64,000 nucleotides of DNA from JABDQW01 sp942492025 (GTDB lineage Bacteria > Pseudomonadota > Gammaproteobacteria > SZUA-229), in the NCBI GenBank assembly GCA_942492025.1, contig CALODJ010000001.1, positions 186,001-250,000 on the forward strand. The letters run 5' to 3'. The notes below the pieces were generated by a model, which was not told where the DNA came from, made no database searches, and was given only the letters and a program-made list of their open reading frames with translations. A program made the position numbers and the translations under genes. Below, piece after piece: positions 1 through 8,188 of the stretch (the first letter of the stretch is position 1; the number at the start of each line of letters is the position of its first letter).

Positions 1-110
1 CCCGCATCTGGAATGAACGCTACTTCTGGCCGGTGGGGCTGGCCATGCTGCTGGTACTGCCATTGTACCGACGCTTCTCAAGACTGTTCGTTCAGCAGGA
101 AGCATCATGA
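1..110 (+). CDS. C-terminal end of a BatA/BatB-type von Willebrand factor A membrane protein (partial)
   Basis: The reading frame is open from the first base to a TGA at 108-110 and enters from outside the window. Only about 35 codons are visible. They encode a single hydrophobic segment (WPVGLAMLLVLPLYRR) followed by a short basic tail, which is how the C-terminal anchor of Bat-family vWA proteins ends. The identity rests mainly on context: the stop overlaps the start of the next gene (ATGA at 107-110), and that gene and the following one look like BatC and BatD. Family knowledge places BatA/B vWA domains in the periplasm. The vWA domain itself lies outside the window, so BatA cannot be told from BatB. 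Confidence 0.6.
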   Translation, partial: RIWNERYFWPVGLAMLLVLPLYRRFSRLFVQQEAS

Positions 111-1537
111 CACGCCGGTTACGATGTCTGGTCTGTAGCCTGTTGCTGATTGGCACCAGCCATACAGTTTGCGCCGGGCTGTTTGAAAATCAGGAACAGA
201 CAGCTGAACGCCTCTACCAGGAAGGCCGCTACGCTGAGGCTGCCGACACGTTTCAGGATTCGTATCGTCGTGGGGTGGCGTTGTACCGGGCCGGTGAATA
301 CCAGAAAGCAGCCCGATCCTTCCAGCAGGTTGACCGGGAGGAGGTGCGTCTGGCGGCTGAGTACAACGCGGGCAACAGCCACTTCCGCATCGGCAACTAT
401 GAAAAGGCCATCAAGGCTTATGACAAGGTATTAACGCAGGATCCCGGCCACGAAGGCGCGAACTTCAACCAGAATCTTGCCCGGATCATGCTGGCCCAGG
501 TCAGCCCCAAAACGGATGACGAAGAGGAGGAGAAACAACAGCAGGAAGAACAAGAGAAACAACAGCAACAGCAGGAGCAGCAACAGCAGGAGCAGCAACA
601 GCAGGATCAACAGCAGGATCAACAGCAGGATCAACAGCAGGAGCAACAACAGCAGGAGCAACAGCAGGAGCAACAACAGCAGGAGCAGCAACAGCAGGAT
701 CAACAGCAGGATCAACAGCAGGATCAACAGCAGGATCAACAGCAGGATCAACAGCAGGATCAACAGCAGGATCAACAGCAGGGTCAGGAACAACAGCAAG
801 AGAGTGATCAAGGCCAAACGGGACAGAAAAACGAGGAAGGCCAGGATGGCAAAGTGGTCGGGGAAAGCCAGGAAGGCGAAACAGACGAATCCAAACTTGC
901 TGGTGAGAACGGCGCGGATAGCCCGACCGGTGAAAAGGGCGATAAAGACGAGCAAACCGAGTCCGGCGAACAGGGTGAGGAGACAGAGCAGGATTCTGAA
1001 AGCGCGATAGGCAGCGATTCGGACACCATGGGACAGAAAGCGGACGATTCCGGTGACCGGCAGGAGCACCAGCAGAGCGCCAGCGACGCTACTGAGAAAA
1101 TCGATTCCAGTAGTGAAGAAGCGGCCGATCAGGAATCGACGATGAATACCGGCGGCCTTGAAGAAGGCGAGCAGGGAGCGCGGGAGCAAGACACGCAACA
1201 GCAGGATGGCGGTGGAGCAGATCGCCAGCAGATGGCCAGAAAGGCGCGTCTTCCAGAGGCAGGGGAGCTGGATATGACAGAAGTGGGCAGCCTGACCGAT
1301 GCTGTCGATCAGTTCGATCAATTTGGTGAGCAGCAGGACCCGGATGCAGGCAATACCGGCCAGAAACCTCAAGAGGGCGGCGAGGGCAGTGCCTATATGA
1401 CCCTGGTGGAACAACAACTCGACGGCATAGAAGGTGATCCTGCACAGCTACTGCATAACCGTTTCAAGCTGGAAGAACGCCGCCGGTTGCGGCCGCGCAG
1501 TCTGGGAGGTGCGATTTATGAACACCGGCCGTGGTAA
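107..1537 (+). CDS. BatC-like TPR protein with a long glutamine/glutamate/aspartate-rich region
   Basis: The 476-residue product has an N-terminal signal peptide (about 1-24, ending CAG). TPR motifs follow at about 60-130; the best one reads YNAGNSHFRIGNYEKAIKAY. After that comes a very long low-complexity acidic, Q-rich region (about 140-370) and a conserved-looking C-terminal tail. This is the usual BatC layout, but the Q/D/E segment is unusually long. ATG 107 overlaps the upstream stop (ATGA), and the 3' end overlaps the BatD start by 20 nt, so the three genes are translationally linked. Bat proteins are associated with oxygen tolerance and envelope stress; TPRs suggest scaffolding in the periplasm. 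The repeat DNA in residues 140-235 is a minisatellite and could vary in length between strains. Confidence 0.8.
   Translation: MTRRLRCLVCSLLLIGTSHTVCAGLFENQEQTAERLYQEGRYAEAADTFQDSYRRGVALYRAGEYQKAARSFQQVDREEVRLAAEYNAGNSHFRIGNYEKAIKAYDKVLTQDPGHEGANFNQNLARIMLAQVSPKTDDEEEEKQQQEEQEKQQQQQEQQQQEQQQQDQQQDQQQDQQQEQQQQEQQQEQQQQEQQQQDQQQDQQQDQQQDQQQDQQQDQQQDQQQGQEQQQESDQGQTGQKNEEGQDGKVVGESQEGETDESKLAGENGADSPTGEKGDKDEQTESGEQGEETEQDSESAIGSDSDTMGQKADDSGDRQEHQQSASDATEKIDSSSEEAADQESTMNTGGLEEGEQGAREQDTQQQDGGGADRQQMARKARLPEAGELDMTEVGSLTDAVDQFDQFGEQQDPDAGNTGQKPQEGGEGSAYMTLVEQQLDGIEGDPAQLLHNRFKLEERRRLRPRSLGGAIYEHRPW
535..800 (+). repeat. In-frame minisatellite coding for QQQD/QQQE repeats
   Basis: This is a run of CAG/CAA/GAT/GAG codons inside the BatC-like gene. 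Between about 692 and 783 it resolves into seven near-identical 12-nt units (CAGCAGGATCAA), each coding QQQD. The 12-nt unit keeps the frame, so copy-number change would lengthen or shorten the protein without breaking it. Confidence 0.85.
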
Positions 1538-3194
1538 TTCCTGCAGTTTGCTGAGAGTGATCTACCTTGGCCTTTGGCTTGGCGGCCTGTTTCTGCCGGT
1601 CGACGCCATGGCCCAACAGCCGCCAACCCCGGTACCTGGTTACAATCCCTGGGCAATCGCCAATCCGTATTATCAGGTTCAGAACCCGGCTCCCCCGGTT
1701 GGCCCCGCGACGGATAATCGAATTCAGTCAGGACCCCAGGCCTACGGTGTCGTTCCCCCCTGGGCGTATCCTGTAATGCCTGCGCCGCCGCCAGGTTACC
1801 AGGCCCAATACCCAGCATCTGCGCAGGTCAGCAGACCTTATGTGGAAATTGAGCTTGATAGCACTGAGGCTTATGTGCATCAAAACTTGGTGATGTCGAT
1901 CAAGGTCATCAGCACGGGCAATCTGAAAACCGTCGCTGCGCAGCTACCTGACAACGAGGGTGTCATCATTCGTCAGCTGGGGGATATAACCGTCGGTACG
2001 CGAACCAGGCGGGGGCAACGGGAAATTGTTAATACATTGTATTACCAGCTGACGCCCATTCGCAGTGGTCGCTTCGAGCTTGATTCCGTGCGTGTTACCG
2101 GCACTATCGACACCGCGTCACCCTATCAAGCGGACTATGACGCGATCACCAGCCGACCCGTGGTGCTGATGGTTTCTGATCCGGAACCCGGTGTGTTGCC
2201 CTGGCTGCCGTTGCACGAGCTGGAATTGAACGCGCGCCTAAGTAATGATGAGCGCATTGGTGAGGGAGAGCCACTGACCCTGACCGTAGAACAACGGGCT
2301 GTGGGTATGTCCGGCACCCAGTTGCCATCGATCGAAGCCCAACTGCAGGCTCCTGGACACCGCCTGTACCGGGAGAAATCTGAATACGAGGGCACCATCT
2401 CCAAAGACGGCAAACTCGTCGGTACCCGTAGGGACCGCTTTACCCTGGTGCCCCAGCAGGGAAACCGGGTAGATATACCGGCAATCCGGGTCGGCTGGTG
2501 GAATGTAGATCGTCAGCGCAAGGAAACCGCGGTTCTACCCGGCCGCCTGCTGAATCAACGCGACCTTCCGCCGGGGCAGGAGAGCGATAGCGCTAGCCGC
2601 GTGCTGAGTGAAGTCACGGAATCTTTAGCTATGTGGTTGTTCTTGCTGGCCCTGACCTTCCTGTTGGGCCGGTTCTGGACCCGCTTGATGCCCGGCCTGC
2701 GGCATTTCAGGCGCTGGCTCTGGTCGCACATCGTTACCCTCTGTCAACCACTTTATCGACGCATGTTGCCTGTACTGGTGCGGCTGTCCCCGCAGCGCAA
2801 TCTCCCCCTTATCCGCCGCAGAGTAGCCGACACTCTGCCCCGTTCTGCACGTTTGTGGTTCTGTGTTCGTGGCGCCGATGAAGAACAGGATGCGGATGAC
2901 TGGAGCCAGGTCCTTCGCTTTCTGGTCAATCGCCGACTCGGACTGTCGGCGCAACTGCCCATGTCGGAACTGGCGGAGCAAATCATTCAAATTCATCCAG
3001 GCGCTGATGCCAACAAGATCCGGTTGCTACTGAACGAACTCGAAGCGGCCTTGTTCTCGGGCCGTCCGATACAGGATTTCGATAGCTGGAAAAAGGCGTT
3101 CAAGCATCAGCTTCGACCGCGGTTATACGTCCCGCTGCGACGCAAACAACGGATTAACCGTGACCGTGTGTTGCCCAGCCTGAATCCGGGATAG
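1518..3194 (+). CDS. BatD-like membrane protein
   Basis: The 558-residue product resembles BatD (the 'oxygen tolerance' family). It has a signal peptide (about 1-33, ending DAMAQQ), a proline-rich linker, a periplasmic beta-rich region starting near residue 105 (PYVEIELDSTEAYVHQNLVMS), a transmembrane helix near 372-390 (LAMWLFLLALTFLLGRFW) and a basic cytoplasmic C-terminal domain. The open frame extends to 1434, but the ATG at 1518 is preferred. It has a Shine-Dalgarno (GGGAGGT, 1504-1510) and is followed at once by a proper signal peptide. It overlaps the preceding BatC-like gene by 20 nt and is the last gene of the operon; a terminator hairpin follows at 3230. Confidence 0.85.
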   Translation: MNTGRGNSCSLLRVIYLGLWLGGLFLPVDAMAQQPPTPVPGYNPWAIANPYYQVQNPAPPVGPATDNRIQSGPQAYGVVPPWAYPVMPAPPPGYQAQYPASAQVSRPYVEIELDSTEAYVHQNLVMSIKVISTGNLKTVAAQLPDNEGVIIRQLGDITVGTRTRRGQREIVNTLYYQLTPIRSGRFELDSVRVTGTIDTASPYQADYDAITSRPVVLMVSDPEPGVLPWLPLHELELNARLSNDERIGEGEPLTLTVEQRAVGMSGTQLPSIEAQLQAPGHRLYREKSEYEGTISKDGKLVGTRRDRFTLVPQQGNRVDIPAIRVGWWNVDRQRKETAVLPGRLLNQRDLPPGQESDSASRVLSEVTESLAMWLFLLALTFLLGRFWTRLMPGLRHFRRWLWSHIVTLCQPLYRRMLPVLVRLSPQRNLPLIRRRVADTLPRSARLWFCVRGADEEQDADDWSQVLRFLVNRRLGLSAQLPMSELAEQIIQIHPGADANKIRLLLNELEAALFSGRPIQDFDSWKKAFKHQLRPRLYVPLRRKQRINRDRVLPSLNPG

Positions 3195-3229
3195 GGGCGA
3201 TTTCGTCTATGATGGGTGTTGTAGGCCCG

Positions 3230-3254
3230 CGAAAATCCTTATTTTCGTTTTTTA
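3230..3254 (+). terminator. Rho-independent terminator of the bat operon
   Basis: A 7-bp perfect stem (CGAAAAT/ATTTTCG, 3230-3236 and 3241-3247) with a CCTT loop is followed directly by a T-rich run. It lies 36 nt after the batD stop. The T-run is only on the plus-strand side, so it serves the bat operon and not the converging minus-strand gene. Confidence 0.75.
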
Positions 3255-3256
3255 TA

Positions 3257-3631
3257 CTATTTGCTTTGCTCCGCTAACAACCATGACAGGGCCTCGTCTC
3301 GATTCTGAAAAATCTTAAGGTTCCATTTAATTTTCCGCGGATATGACGCCAGCATTTCGGTTGTGATTCTTGTTGTACGACTGTAGGCAACCACGGCCAT
3401 TGCGTTTATTTCCGGGAGTGTCGCGAGTATTTCCTGGGCAGAAAAGTCATACGAGTAAGAGTGAATCTTGTTAACGAGTAACGAAAAAGGGGACTGCAAA
3501 TGCGACAGCAGAAAGTCGTGATATTGCTTGACCATTTCAACGTCCATTTCAACGCCCTCGTTAATGATAACTTCGGCGATATCTTCGCGAAGGATGTTTA
3601 TCTTCGCGAAAGGTAATTCGTATGTATCCAT
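3257..3631 (-). CDS. Small STAS/SpoIIAA-like (DUF7793-type) protein
   Basis: The 124-residue product has no signal peptide or membrane segment. Its alternating hydrophobic pattern and ending (KIFQNRDEALSWLLAE) recall the small STAS-like proteins grouped as DUF7793, in which a C-terminal 'F..R.EAL.WL' motif is common. It has probable strands near 9-25 and 49-62 and helices near 30-45 and 66-75. The function is unknown; STAS-like folds often mediate protein-protein regulation. The gene converges on the bat operon and stands alone. The family call is from pattern memory and is tentative. Confidence 0.6.
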   Translation of the reverse strand: MDTYELPFAKINILREDIAEVIINEGVEMDVEMVKQYHDFLLSHLQSPFSLLVNKIHSYSYDFSAQEILATLPEINAMAVVAYSRTTRITTEMLASYPRKIKWNLKIFQNRDEALSWLLAEQSK

Positions 3632-4095
3632 TCTTCATATCACATTTTTGGTTCAACTAATAATTTCTTTTAAGCAATTAGTGTGCCGTTTTTAGCGTCG
3701 GTTCGCGGTATTACACTGAAATGCTTGATTATCGTCGCTACAGGCAGTCAACCAGGATCGCGACAAGTCGTCATAAATGCGGCGTTTACAGAGTATTTCT
3801 ATGCTCTGCTTCGCATTCGTGTATTGCTCTGGTGTTTTCGGGATTATTTCGTGCGTTAAGTGTGAATATGTGATCAAACACTCCGTAATCTGTAAAAAAT
3901 ACCGAATCTTGTCGGCATAACTTTACACATGTGCGATCTTGAATGAATTAGGTGATAACTTTATTGACAAACGCATCGATGTTTTCTGGTATACAGATGA
4001 ATTCTGGCCCACAATACGCATCGATGGATGAGAAATGCGCGTGCGACGGACAAACTTAATGCTATACACCAAAAGATAATGATAGGAGTAAACCT
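3632..4095. other. Intergenic region between divergent genes
   Basis: This is an AT-rich gap of 464 nt between the start of the minus-strand STAS-like gene and the aldolase/Dabb gene. It contains the likely promoter of the latter (3964-3995). A 61-codon minus-strand open frame at 3692-3877 has no ribosome site or recognisable content. Nothing else was seen. Confidence 0.5.
3964..3995 (+). promoter_or_regulatory. Candidate sigma-70 promoter for the aldolase-Dabb/metY genes
   Basis: A perfect TTGACA (3964-3969) is followed by an extended -10 (TG at 3987-3988, TATACA at 3990-3995). The 20-nt spacer is longer than ideal, but the TGn extension could compensate. It lies about 100 nt before the ATG at 4096. 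Confidence 0.4.
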
Positions 4096-4998
4096 ATGCC
4101 TGTAGTAGGTTTTACCGGGCTGCATGAACATGCCACTAAACTTGGATATGATCTGGCCGTGGTTAATGTAAATTCTCTACCGATAGCCAGGGGTATCATA
4201 GGAAGCGGTTCTGATCAGGACGCACCAGTCGTGCTTGCTGTCTGTGGCCGTGATCTGATGCAAGAATTATTGCCATCACTTGAGTCGATGGCACGACGAG
4301 CGCTGAATCCAATCAGCTTGCTCGCCAAACGTATACAAGATGCCGAACAGGCAACCCTGGCCATTCGATTGGGCTGTAGCGGTCTGGTAATGGCTGATGA
4401 TATCAGTGATTCTGCGGGCAGCGAAATTCGCGCTATCGCTGCCTCCTGCGGGATACCTGTGATCGAACAGAGCGTGTTGTCAGCATCGCTGGTCGAAATC
4501 GACGAAGAGCTGGAGGCAGTGACGTTAAATGCAATGGCCAGGGCATCGTCTTCCTGGCAGCTAATTGACGCGTCTGTGGCACAGGCAGCCGCACGCTATC
4601 TGCAAGGTATTTACAGTCAAACAGGCGCTTCTGGGCAGGGTAGAGGTGCACTTGAAACCTGTCAACCCTGGCGCCCGGTGGAACACTTGATCATTTATAA
4701 TACAACCGCAGATGACGAAACATCTGCCGAATTGGCAGCCGAAGGGCGACGTGTACTCGACCGAATTCCTGGTGTACGCGCGACCTGGAGTGGACGTTCT
4801 ATCAAGCCGGATGCCAGTTACCGTTGGTGTTGGCTGATTCGATTCGCACACCCGGCGGTTATCGACGCCTACCGGGTACACCCGGATCATCAGGCGTATG
4901 CGGACAATCATTTTCGCCCCATTGCGGGTGATCGCATTAGCATCGATTACGAATTATTTGGTGTAGAGGAAATTCAGGAAAATCTGTCCTCAGATTAA
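4096..4998 (+). CDS. Fusion of a degenerate class II aldolase-like domain with a C-terminal Dabb (stress-responsive A/B barrel) domain
   Basis: The 300-residue product has a strong Shine-Dalgarno (AGGAG, 4084-4088). Residues 1-130 follow the start of class II fructose-bisphosphate/tagatose aldolases: a helix ending in GYDLAVVNVNSLP, then PVVLAV, then the strand SGLVMAD. Where the family has its HLDHG zinc/catalytic motif, this protein has ISLLAKRI, so the metal ligand and catalytic Asp are missing. Residues about 195-290 match the Dabb fold: EHLIIYN, IPGVRATWSG, YRWCWLIRFAHPAVIDAYRV and HPDHQAYADNHF. It lies 91 nt before metY on the same strand and probably shares its transcript. The most likely role is a non-catalytic or altered-substrate protein linked to sulfur amino-acid metabolism; that is inference. 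Confidence 0.6.
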   Translation: MPVVGFTGLHEHATKLGYDLAVVNVNSLPIARGIIGSGSDQDAPVVLAVCGRDLMQELLPSLESMARRALNPISLLAKRIQDAEQATLAIRLGCSGLVMADDISDSAGSEIRAIAASCGIPVIEQSVLSASLVEIDEELEAVTLNAMARASSSWQLIDASVAQAAARYLQGIYSQTGASGQGRGALETCQPWRPVEHLIIYNTTADDETSAELAAEGRRVLDRIPGVRATWSGRSIKPDASYRWCWLIRFAHPAVIDAYRVHPDHQAYADNHFRPIAGDRISIDYELFGVEEIQENLSSD

Positions 4999-5089
4999 TT
5001 TTTAGTCCGAATGTCTCTATTCTCTCGATACCACGTTTGATCACAGAACAATTTGATACAACAGTATTATTTATACTTGAGGCGAGTGT

Positions 5090-6361
5090 ATGAAACTAGA
5101 ATCCCTTGCGCTGCATTATGGCTATACATCCGAAGCGACAACCAAGGCTGCGGCCGTTCCGATCTATCAAACAACCTCCTATACCTTCGATGATACCCAG
5201 CACGGCGCTGACTTGTTCGATCTTAAAGTACAGGGGAATATTTATACGCGGATCATGAATCCGACCACCGACGTACTCGAACAGCGATTGACGGCTATGG
5301 AAGGTGGTGTCGGTGCTGTTGCGGTCGCTTCGGGAATGGCGGCCATCACCTACGCGGTCCAGTGTATATGTAATGTCGGTACGAATATTGTCAGTACCAG
5401 TCAGTTATATGGCGGCACTTACAATCTGTTCGCACACACCCTGCCAAGACAGGGCATTGAAGTGCGTATGGTTTCCTCTGATGATTTCGACGGCTTCGAG
5501 CAAGCAATCGACAACAACACGCGCGCGATTTTTTGTGAGTCGATCGGTAATCCTGCCGGTAATGTCGTCGATATTGAAAGACTGGCTGCTATCGCTCGAA
5601 AGCACGGTGTTCCATTGATGGTGGATAATACCGTTGCAACGCCTTATCTATGTCGTCCTTTTGAGTTGGGCGCAGATATCGTGATTCACTCATTAACGAA
5701 ATATATCGGCGGCCATGGTAATTCGATCGGCGGCATCATTATCGATTCAGGAAAATTCGACTGGGTGCTCCATAAAGACCGGTTCCCGATGCTCAACGAG
5801 CCTGATCCTTCATACCATGGCGTGGTATACACAGACGCACTTGGGCCAGCCGCCTACATCGGGCGCTGCCGCGTCGTGCCTCTCAGAAACACAGGTGCTG
5901 CACTGTCGCCGATGAATGCCTTTCTGATATTACAGGGCCTGGAAACACTGGGCCTCAGAATGGAAAGGCATTGTGAGAACGCTGAGAAGCTTGCAGATTA
6001 CCTCAGTAAACACGAGAAAGTGAAATGGGTCAGTTATGCTGCGTTGCCAGACAGCGCCTACTATCAGACCTGTCAGCGGATAACTGGCGGAAAAGCGTCA
6101 GGTATCCTCAGTTTCGGGATTGAGGGTGGTGCTGAGGCCGGTGCCAAGTTCATCGATGCGCTGCAAATGATTTTGCGTCTGGTCAACATTGGCGACGCTA
6201 AATCTCTGGCCTGTCACCCCGCATCAACAACACACAGACAGTTGAACGACGATGAGCTGGCTGCCGCCGGTGTCAGTTCAGACCTGGTTCGAATCTCGGT
6301 GGGTATTGAAAATATCGACGATATTATCGCCGACGTGAGTCAGGCCATTGATAGTGTGTAG
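5090..6361 (+). CDS. metY: O-acetylhomoserine sulfhydrylase (O-acetylhomoserine aminocarboxypropyltransferase)
   Basis: The 423-residue product is a Cys/Met-metabolism PLP enzyme. It converts O-acetylhomoserine plus sulfide to homocysteine in the cytoplasm (direct sulfhydrylation route to methionine). Visible landmarks are the N-terminal VPIYQTTSYTF, the YTRIMNPTTDVLEQR block, the cofactor-contact stretch SGMAAITYAV (81-90), the VDNTVATPY block (178-186), the PLP-binding lysine in SLTKYIGGHG (K204), and a long MetY-type insertion with GPAAYIGRCRVVPLR. The C-terminal SLACHPASTTH region is also present. Length and order fit full-length MetY. It has a good ribosome site (GAGGCGAG before ATG 5090). 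No SAM riboswitch was seen in the 91-nt gap before it. Confidence 0.93.
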   Translation: MKLESLALHYGYTSEATTKAAAVPIYQTTSYTFDDTQHGADLFDLKVQGNIYTRIMNPTTDVLEQRLTAMEGGVGAVAVASGMAAITYAVQCICNVGTNIVSTSQLYGGTYNLFAHTLPRQGIEVRMVSSDDFDGFEQAIDNNTRAIFCESIGNPAGNVVDIERLAAIARKHGVPLMVDNTVATPYLCRPFELGADIVIHSLTKYIGGHGNSIGGIIIDSGKFDWVLHKDRFPMLNEPDPSYHGVVYTDALGPAAYIGRCRVVPLRNTGAALSPMNAFLILQGLETLGLRMERHCENAEKLADYLSKHEKVKWVSYAALPDSAYYQTCQRITGGKASGILSFGIEGGAEAGAKFIDALQMILRLVNIGDAKSLACHPASTTHRQLNDDELAAAGVSSDLVRISVGIENIDDIIADVSQAIDSV

Positions 6362-6419
6362 AAAAAGGTCACAAATGACAGATGGATACTGTGACTGTGC
6401 TGACAAATATCAGCGGGTT

Positions 6420-7382
6420 TCAGTCGATTTCGAACTTGTTGGCCCTGACCGTATCCCGCCGGATATCAGCCAGTGGCGCATCGTCATCAAGTGAGATAGC
6501 ACCTGTCGACTCCTCCTGGCCAACACCCAGATCGGTGAGTATCGATTCATAATCCGGAATCGAATGACTGGCTCTGTATTTTTTGAAAAGCGGGACGAAT
6601 AGTGTCTCGTTGGTTACTTGATCAAGTTTGCTGACTATGGCTTCAGCAGACATCGGCCGTCCTTCACAGCACAAGCGTAATTGCTTCAGTGCATCATCTA
6701 GACTGCTATTGCCTTTTTTTCTCAGTTCGACGTCGGCAGTCAGCCAGAACAGAACACCGCTCCAATGCACACGCATATATTGCCGGGTTTCGCCGAGATT
6801 GTCGCTGACCTCAGTCAGGTTGACATGGCGCCAGCCTTGCTGCTTCTGGCCACGTTTGAATCCAGCCACAATTTTGTGCCACATCTCGCTATCATCGAAC
6901 AGTCCGCTGCGAGCCTGAATGATATTCTGATAATAGGTCGCCAGGCCTTCTGACAGCCAGATATCGCCATAACCACGGTAAGGAAGCAGCAGGTGGCTGA
7001 ATTCATGGAAGGCAGTCCAGTCGCTGATGAGCGCGTCGTAACCGAGCTCAGGATTTATCACGAGAACAATATTTGTTGGATCACCTCGCTCGACGTGGCC
7101 CCAGGGTACCGGACCTGAAAGGCTCGAGCTCCGTTTGAGCGTGATCTGAAAGTGATCCATAGGAAACACATGGTAGACGGTCCGGAGTGCATCGATGACC
7201 GCGTGCAGCCACTGTCGCGTCATCTTGCGTTCAGCTTCATTGAATGCGTCCTGATAATAGATGGTAACTCTCTGATCTTGAGTCACTATTTGTTCGTATT
7301 GCCCCGCTGCCGATAGCTTGAACGGATGTAGTGGCACGCTCAGCAGGAAACAAATCAATACGCGTCTCGGGAAGTGATTCAT
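6420..7382 (-). CDS. Secreted HExxH metallopeptidase-like protein (M1/M61-like, gluzincin type)
   Basis: With the start at 7382 the product has 320 residues and begins with a signal peptide (MNHFPRRVLICFLLSVPLHP). The open frame extends 41 codons further upstream, but that segment is not signal-like. The zinc motif HEFSH is at 126-130, and a downstream WLSEGLATYYQ contains the probable third ligand E145. Only 14 residues separate the second His from this Glu, instead of the 18 usual in M1 peptidases. HEFSHLLLPYRGYGDIWLSEG is the core. It is likely a periplasmic or secreted peptidase of unknown substrate. It stands alone, converging on metY, with no terminator recognised. Confidence 0.65.
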   Translation of the reverse strand: MNHFPRRVLICFLLSVPLHPFKLSAAGQYEQIVTQDQRVTIYYQDAFNEAERKMTRQWLHAVIDALRTVYHVFPMDHFQITLKRSSSLSGPVPWGHVERGDPTNIVLVINPELGYDALISDWTAFHEFSHLLLPYRGYGDIWLSEGLATYYQNIIQARSGLFDDSEMWHKIVAGFKRGQKQQGWRHVNLTEVSDNLGETRQYMRVHWSGVLFWLTADVELRKKGNSSLDDALKQLRLCCEGRPMSAEAIVSKLDQVTNETLFVPLFKKYRASHSIPDYESILTDLGVGQEESTGAISLDDDAPLADIRRDTVRANKFEID

Positions 7383-7502
7383 AACCAGTAGGGTGGACAG
7401 GTTTATCGTCAGTCTTTCGTGTGACCGGTTGATCACCCTATCGTTCCTGAAAATGGACGCAAAGGCACAGGGGAATCTGTCAATGCTGCCCCACTTACCC
7501 CT

Positions 7503-7535
7503 CATTGCAAGTCGCGATAGCGGCGTGGCAATCTC
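7503..7535. repeat. Half-copy of the CATTGCGAG...GGCAATCT interspersed repeat
   Basis: The segment CATTGCAAGTCGCGATAG followed by CGGCGTGGCAATCTC closely matches the one at 28496-28540 (GCGAGTCGTGATAGCGACG then TGGCAATCTC). It is related to the termini of the palindromic core in the 17568-17730 element. It lies upstream of the peptidase gene and before the phospholipase remnant. Confidence 0.6.
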
Positions 7536-7658
7536 CTGCCTAAGGCAGCATTAAAGCACGGTGGCGTTATCATGAAATCGAAAATTCCCAATATGTCAGG
7601 TAGGTATAATCCTCCCTGCCTGATATCATATTGCGTTCGTGCTGCTCATCGGGTGGAA

Positions 7659-8114
7659 ATGGATGTGACTGATTGTCGCTTATGCAGGTTGTTTCTCCTG
7701 TTCTTGCTTATCATGGTCTTCACCGGTTGTGCCACCGTACCCTTCGATGAACCCAAACCGTACAGTAAGACGATCACCGATACCGCGGATACCAACCTCG
7801 GTAAAAGAGTGTCTCCATGGGTGGATGAGCTCAATTTTCTTGGCGATTTCAGGCAAGCCAACCGGCGCATGCACAACAAGTCATTTACGGCTGATAACCA
7901 GATCAGCATTGTCGGTGGTCGCAATATCGCCGACGAATATTTCGAACTAAAGGCTGGGTCTGAATTTGTCGATTTCGATGTGCTGGCAATGGGGCCGATC
8001 GCCGCTGAAATCTCGAAGTCCTTCGACGAGTACTGGAATCATTCCCGCGCGGTGCCGATGGATCGGATAGCCGCCAACAAAACAGATGAAGGCCTTGACT
8101 CGAATCGGCTGTAG
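7659..8114 (+). pseudogene. Collapsed remnant of a phospholipase D-family (cardiolipin synthase-like) lipoprotein
   Basis: The 151 residues keep a lipoprotein signal (lipobox FTGC, C24) and the usual start of PLD-family lipoproteins, 'DTADTNLGKRV'. The sequence then jumps directly into the block around the first HKD motif (DFRQANRRMHNKSFTADN, with H72, K74 and D79, followed by VGGRNIADEYF). In the family about 100 residues lie between these two blocks, and a second HKD half follows. Both are absent here: the internal stretch is lost in frame near residue 56, and the protein stops after the first half. Intact members have about 500 residues and two HKD motifs forming one active site, so this product should be catalytically dead. 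The frame opens upstream at 7572; ATG 7659 starts the lipoprotein signal. Confidence 0.75.
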
Positions 8115-8188
8115 TCGAGTGTGTTTTATTTCCTTCACCGTGATATAGAGTGTTTAGGTGTTTTAGACTAACAATAATGGAGTTCACA

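Noticed and set aside
535..800. Possible CRISPR-like direct repeats
   Set aside because: The units are 12 nt without spacers and lie in frame inside a gene.
431..1417. 328-codon minus-strand frame with a poly-leucine centre
   Set aside because: It is the reverse complement of the CAG/CAA repeat of the BatC-like gene and has no ribosome site.
3692..3877. 61-codon minus-strand frame between the STAS-like and aldolase/Dabb genes
   Set aside because: No ribosome site, no recognisable content.
6288..6305. GGTTCGAATC, which resembles a tRNA T-arm
   Set aside because: It is inside metY and no cloverleaf can be drawn around it.
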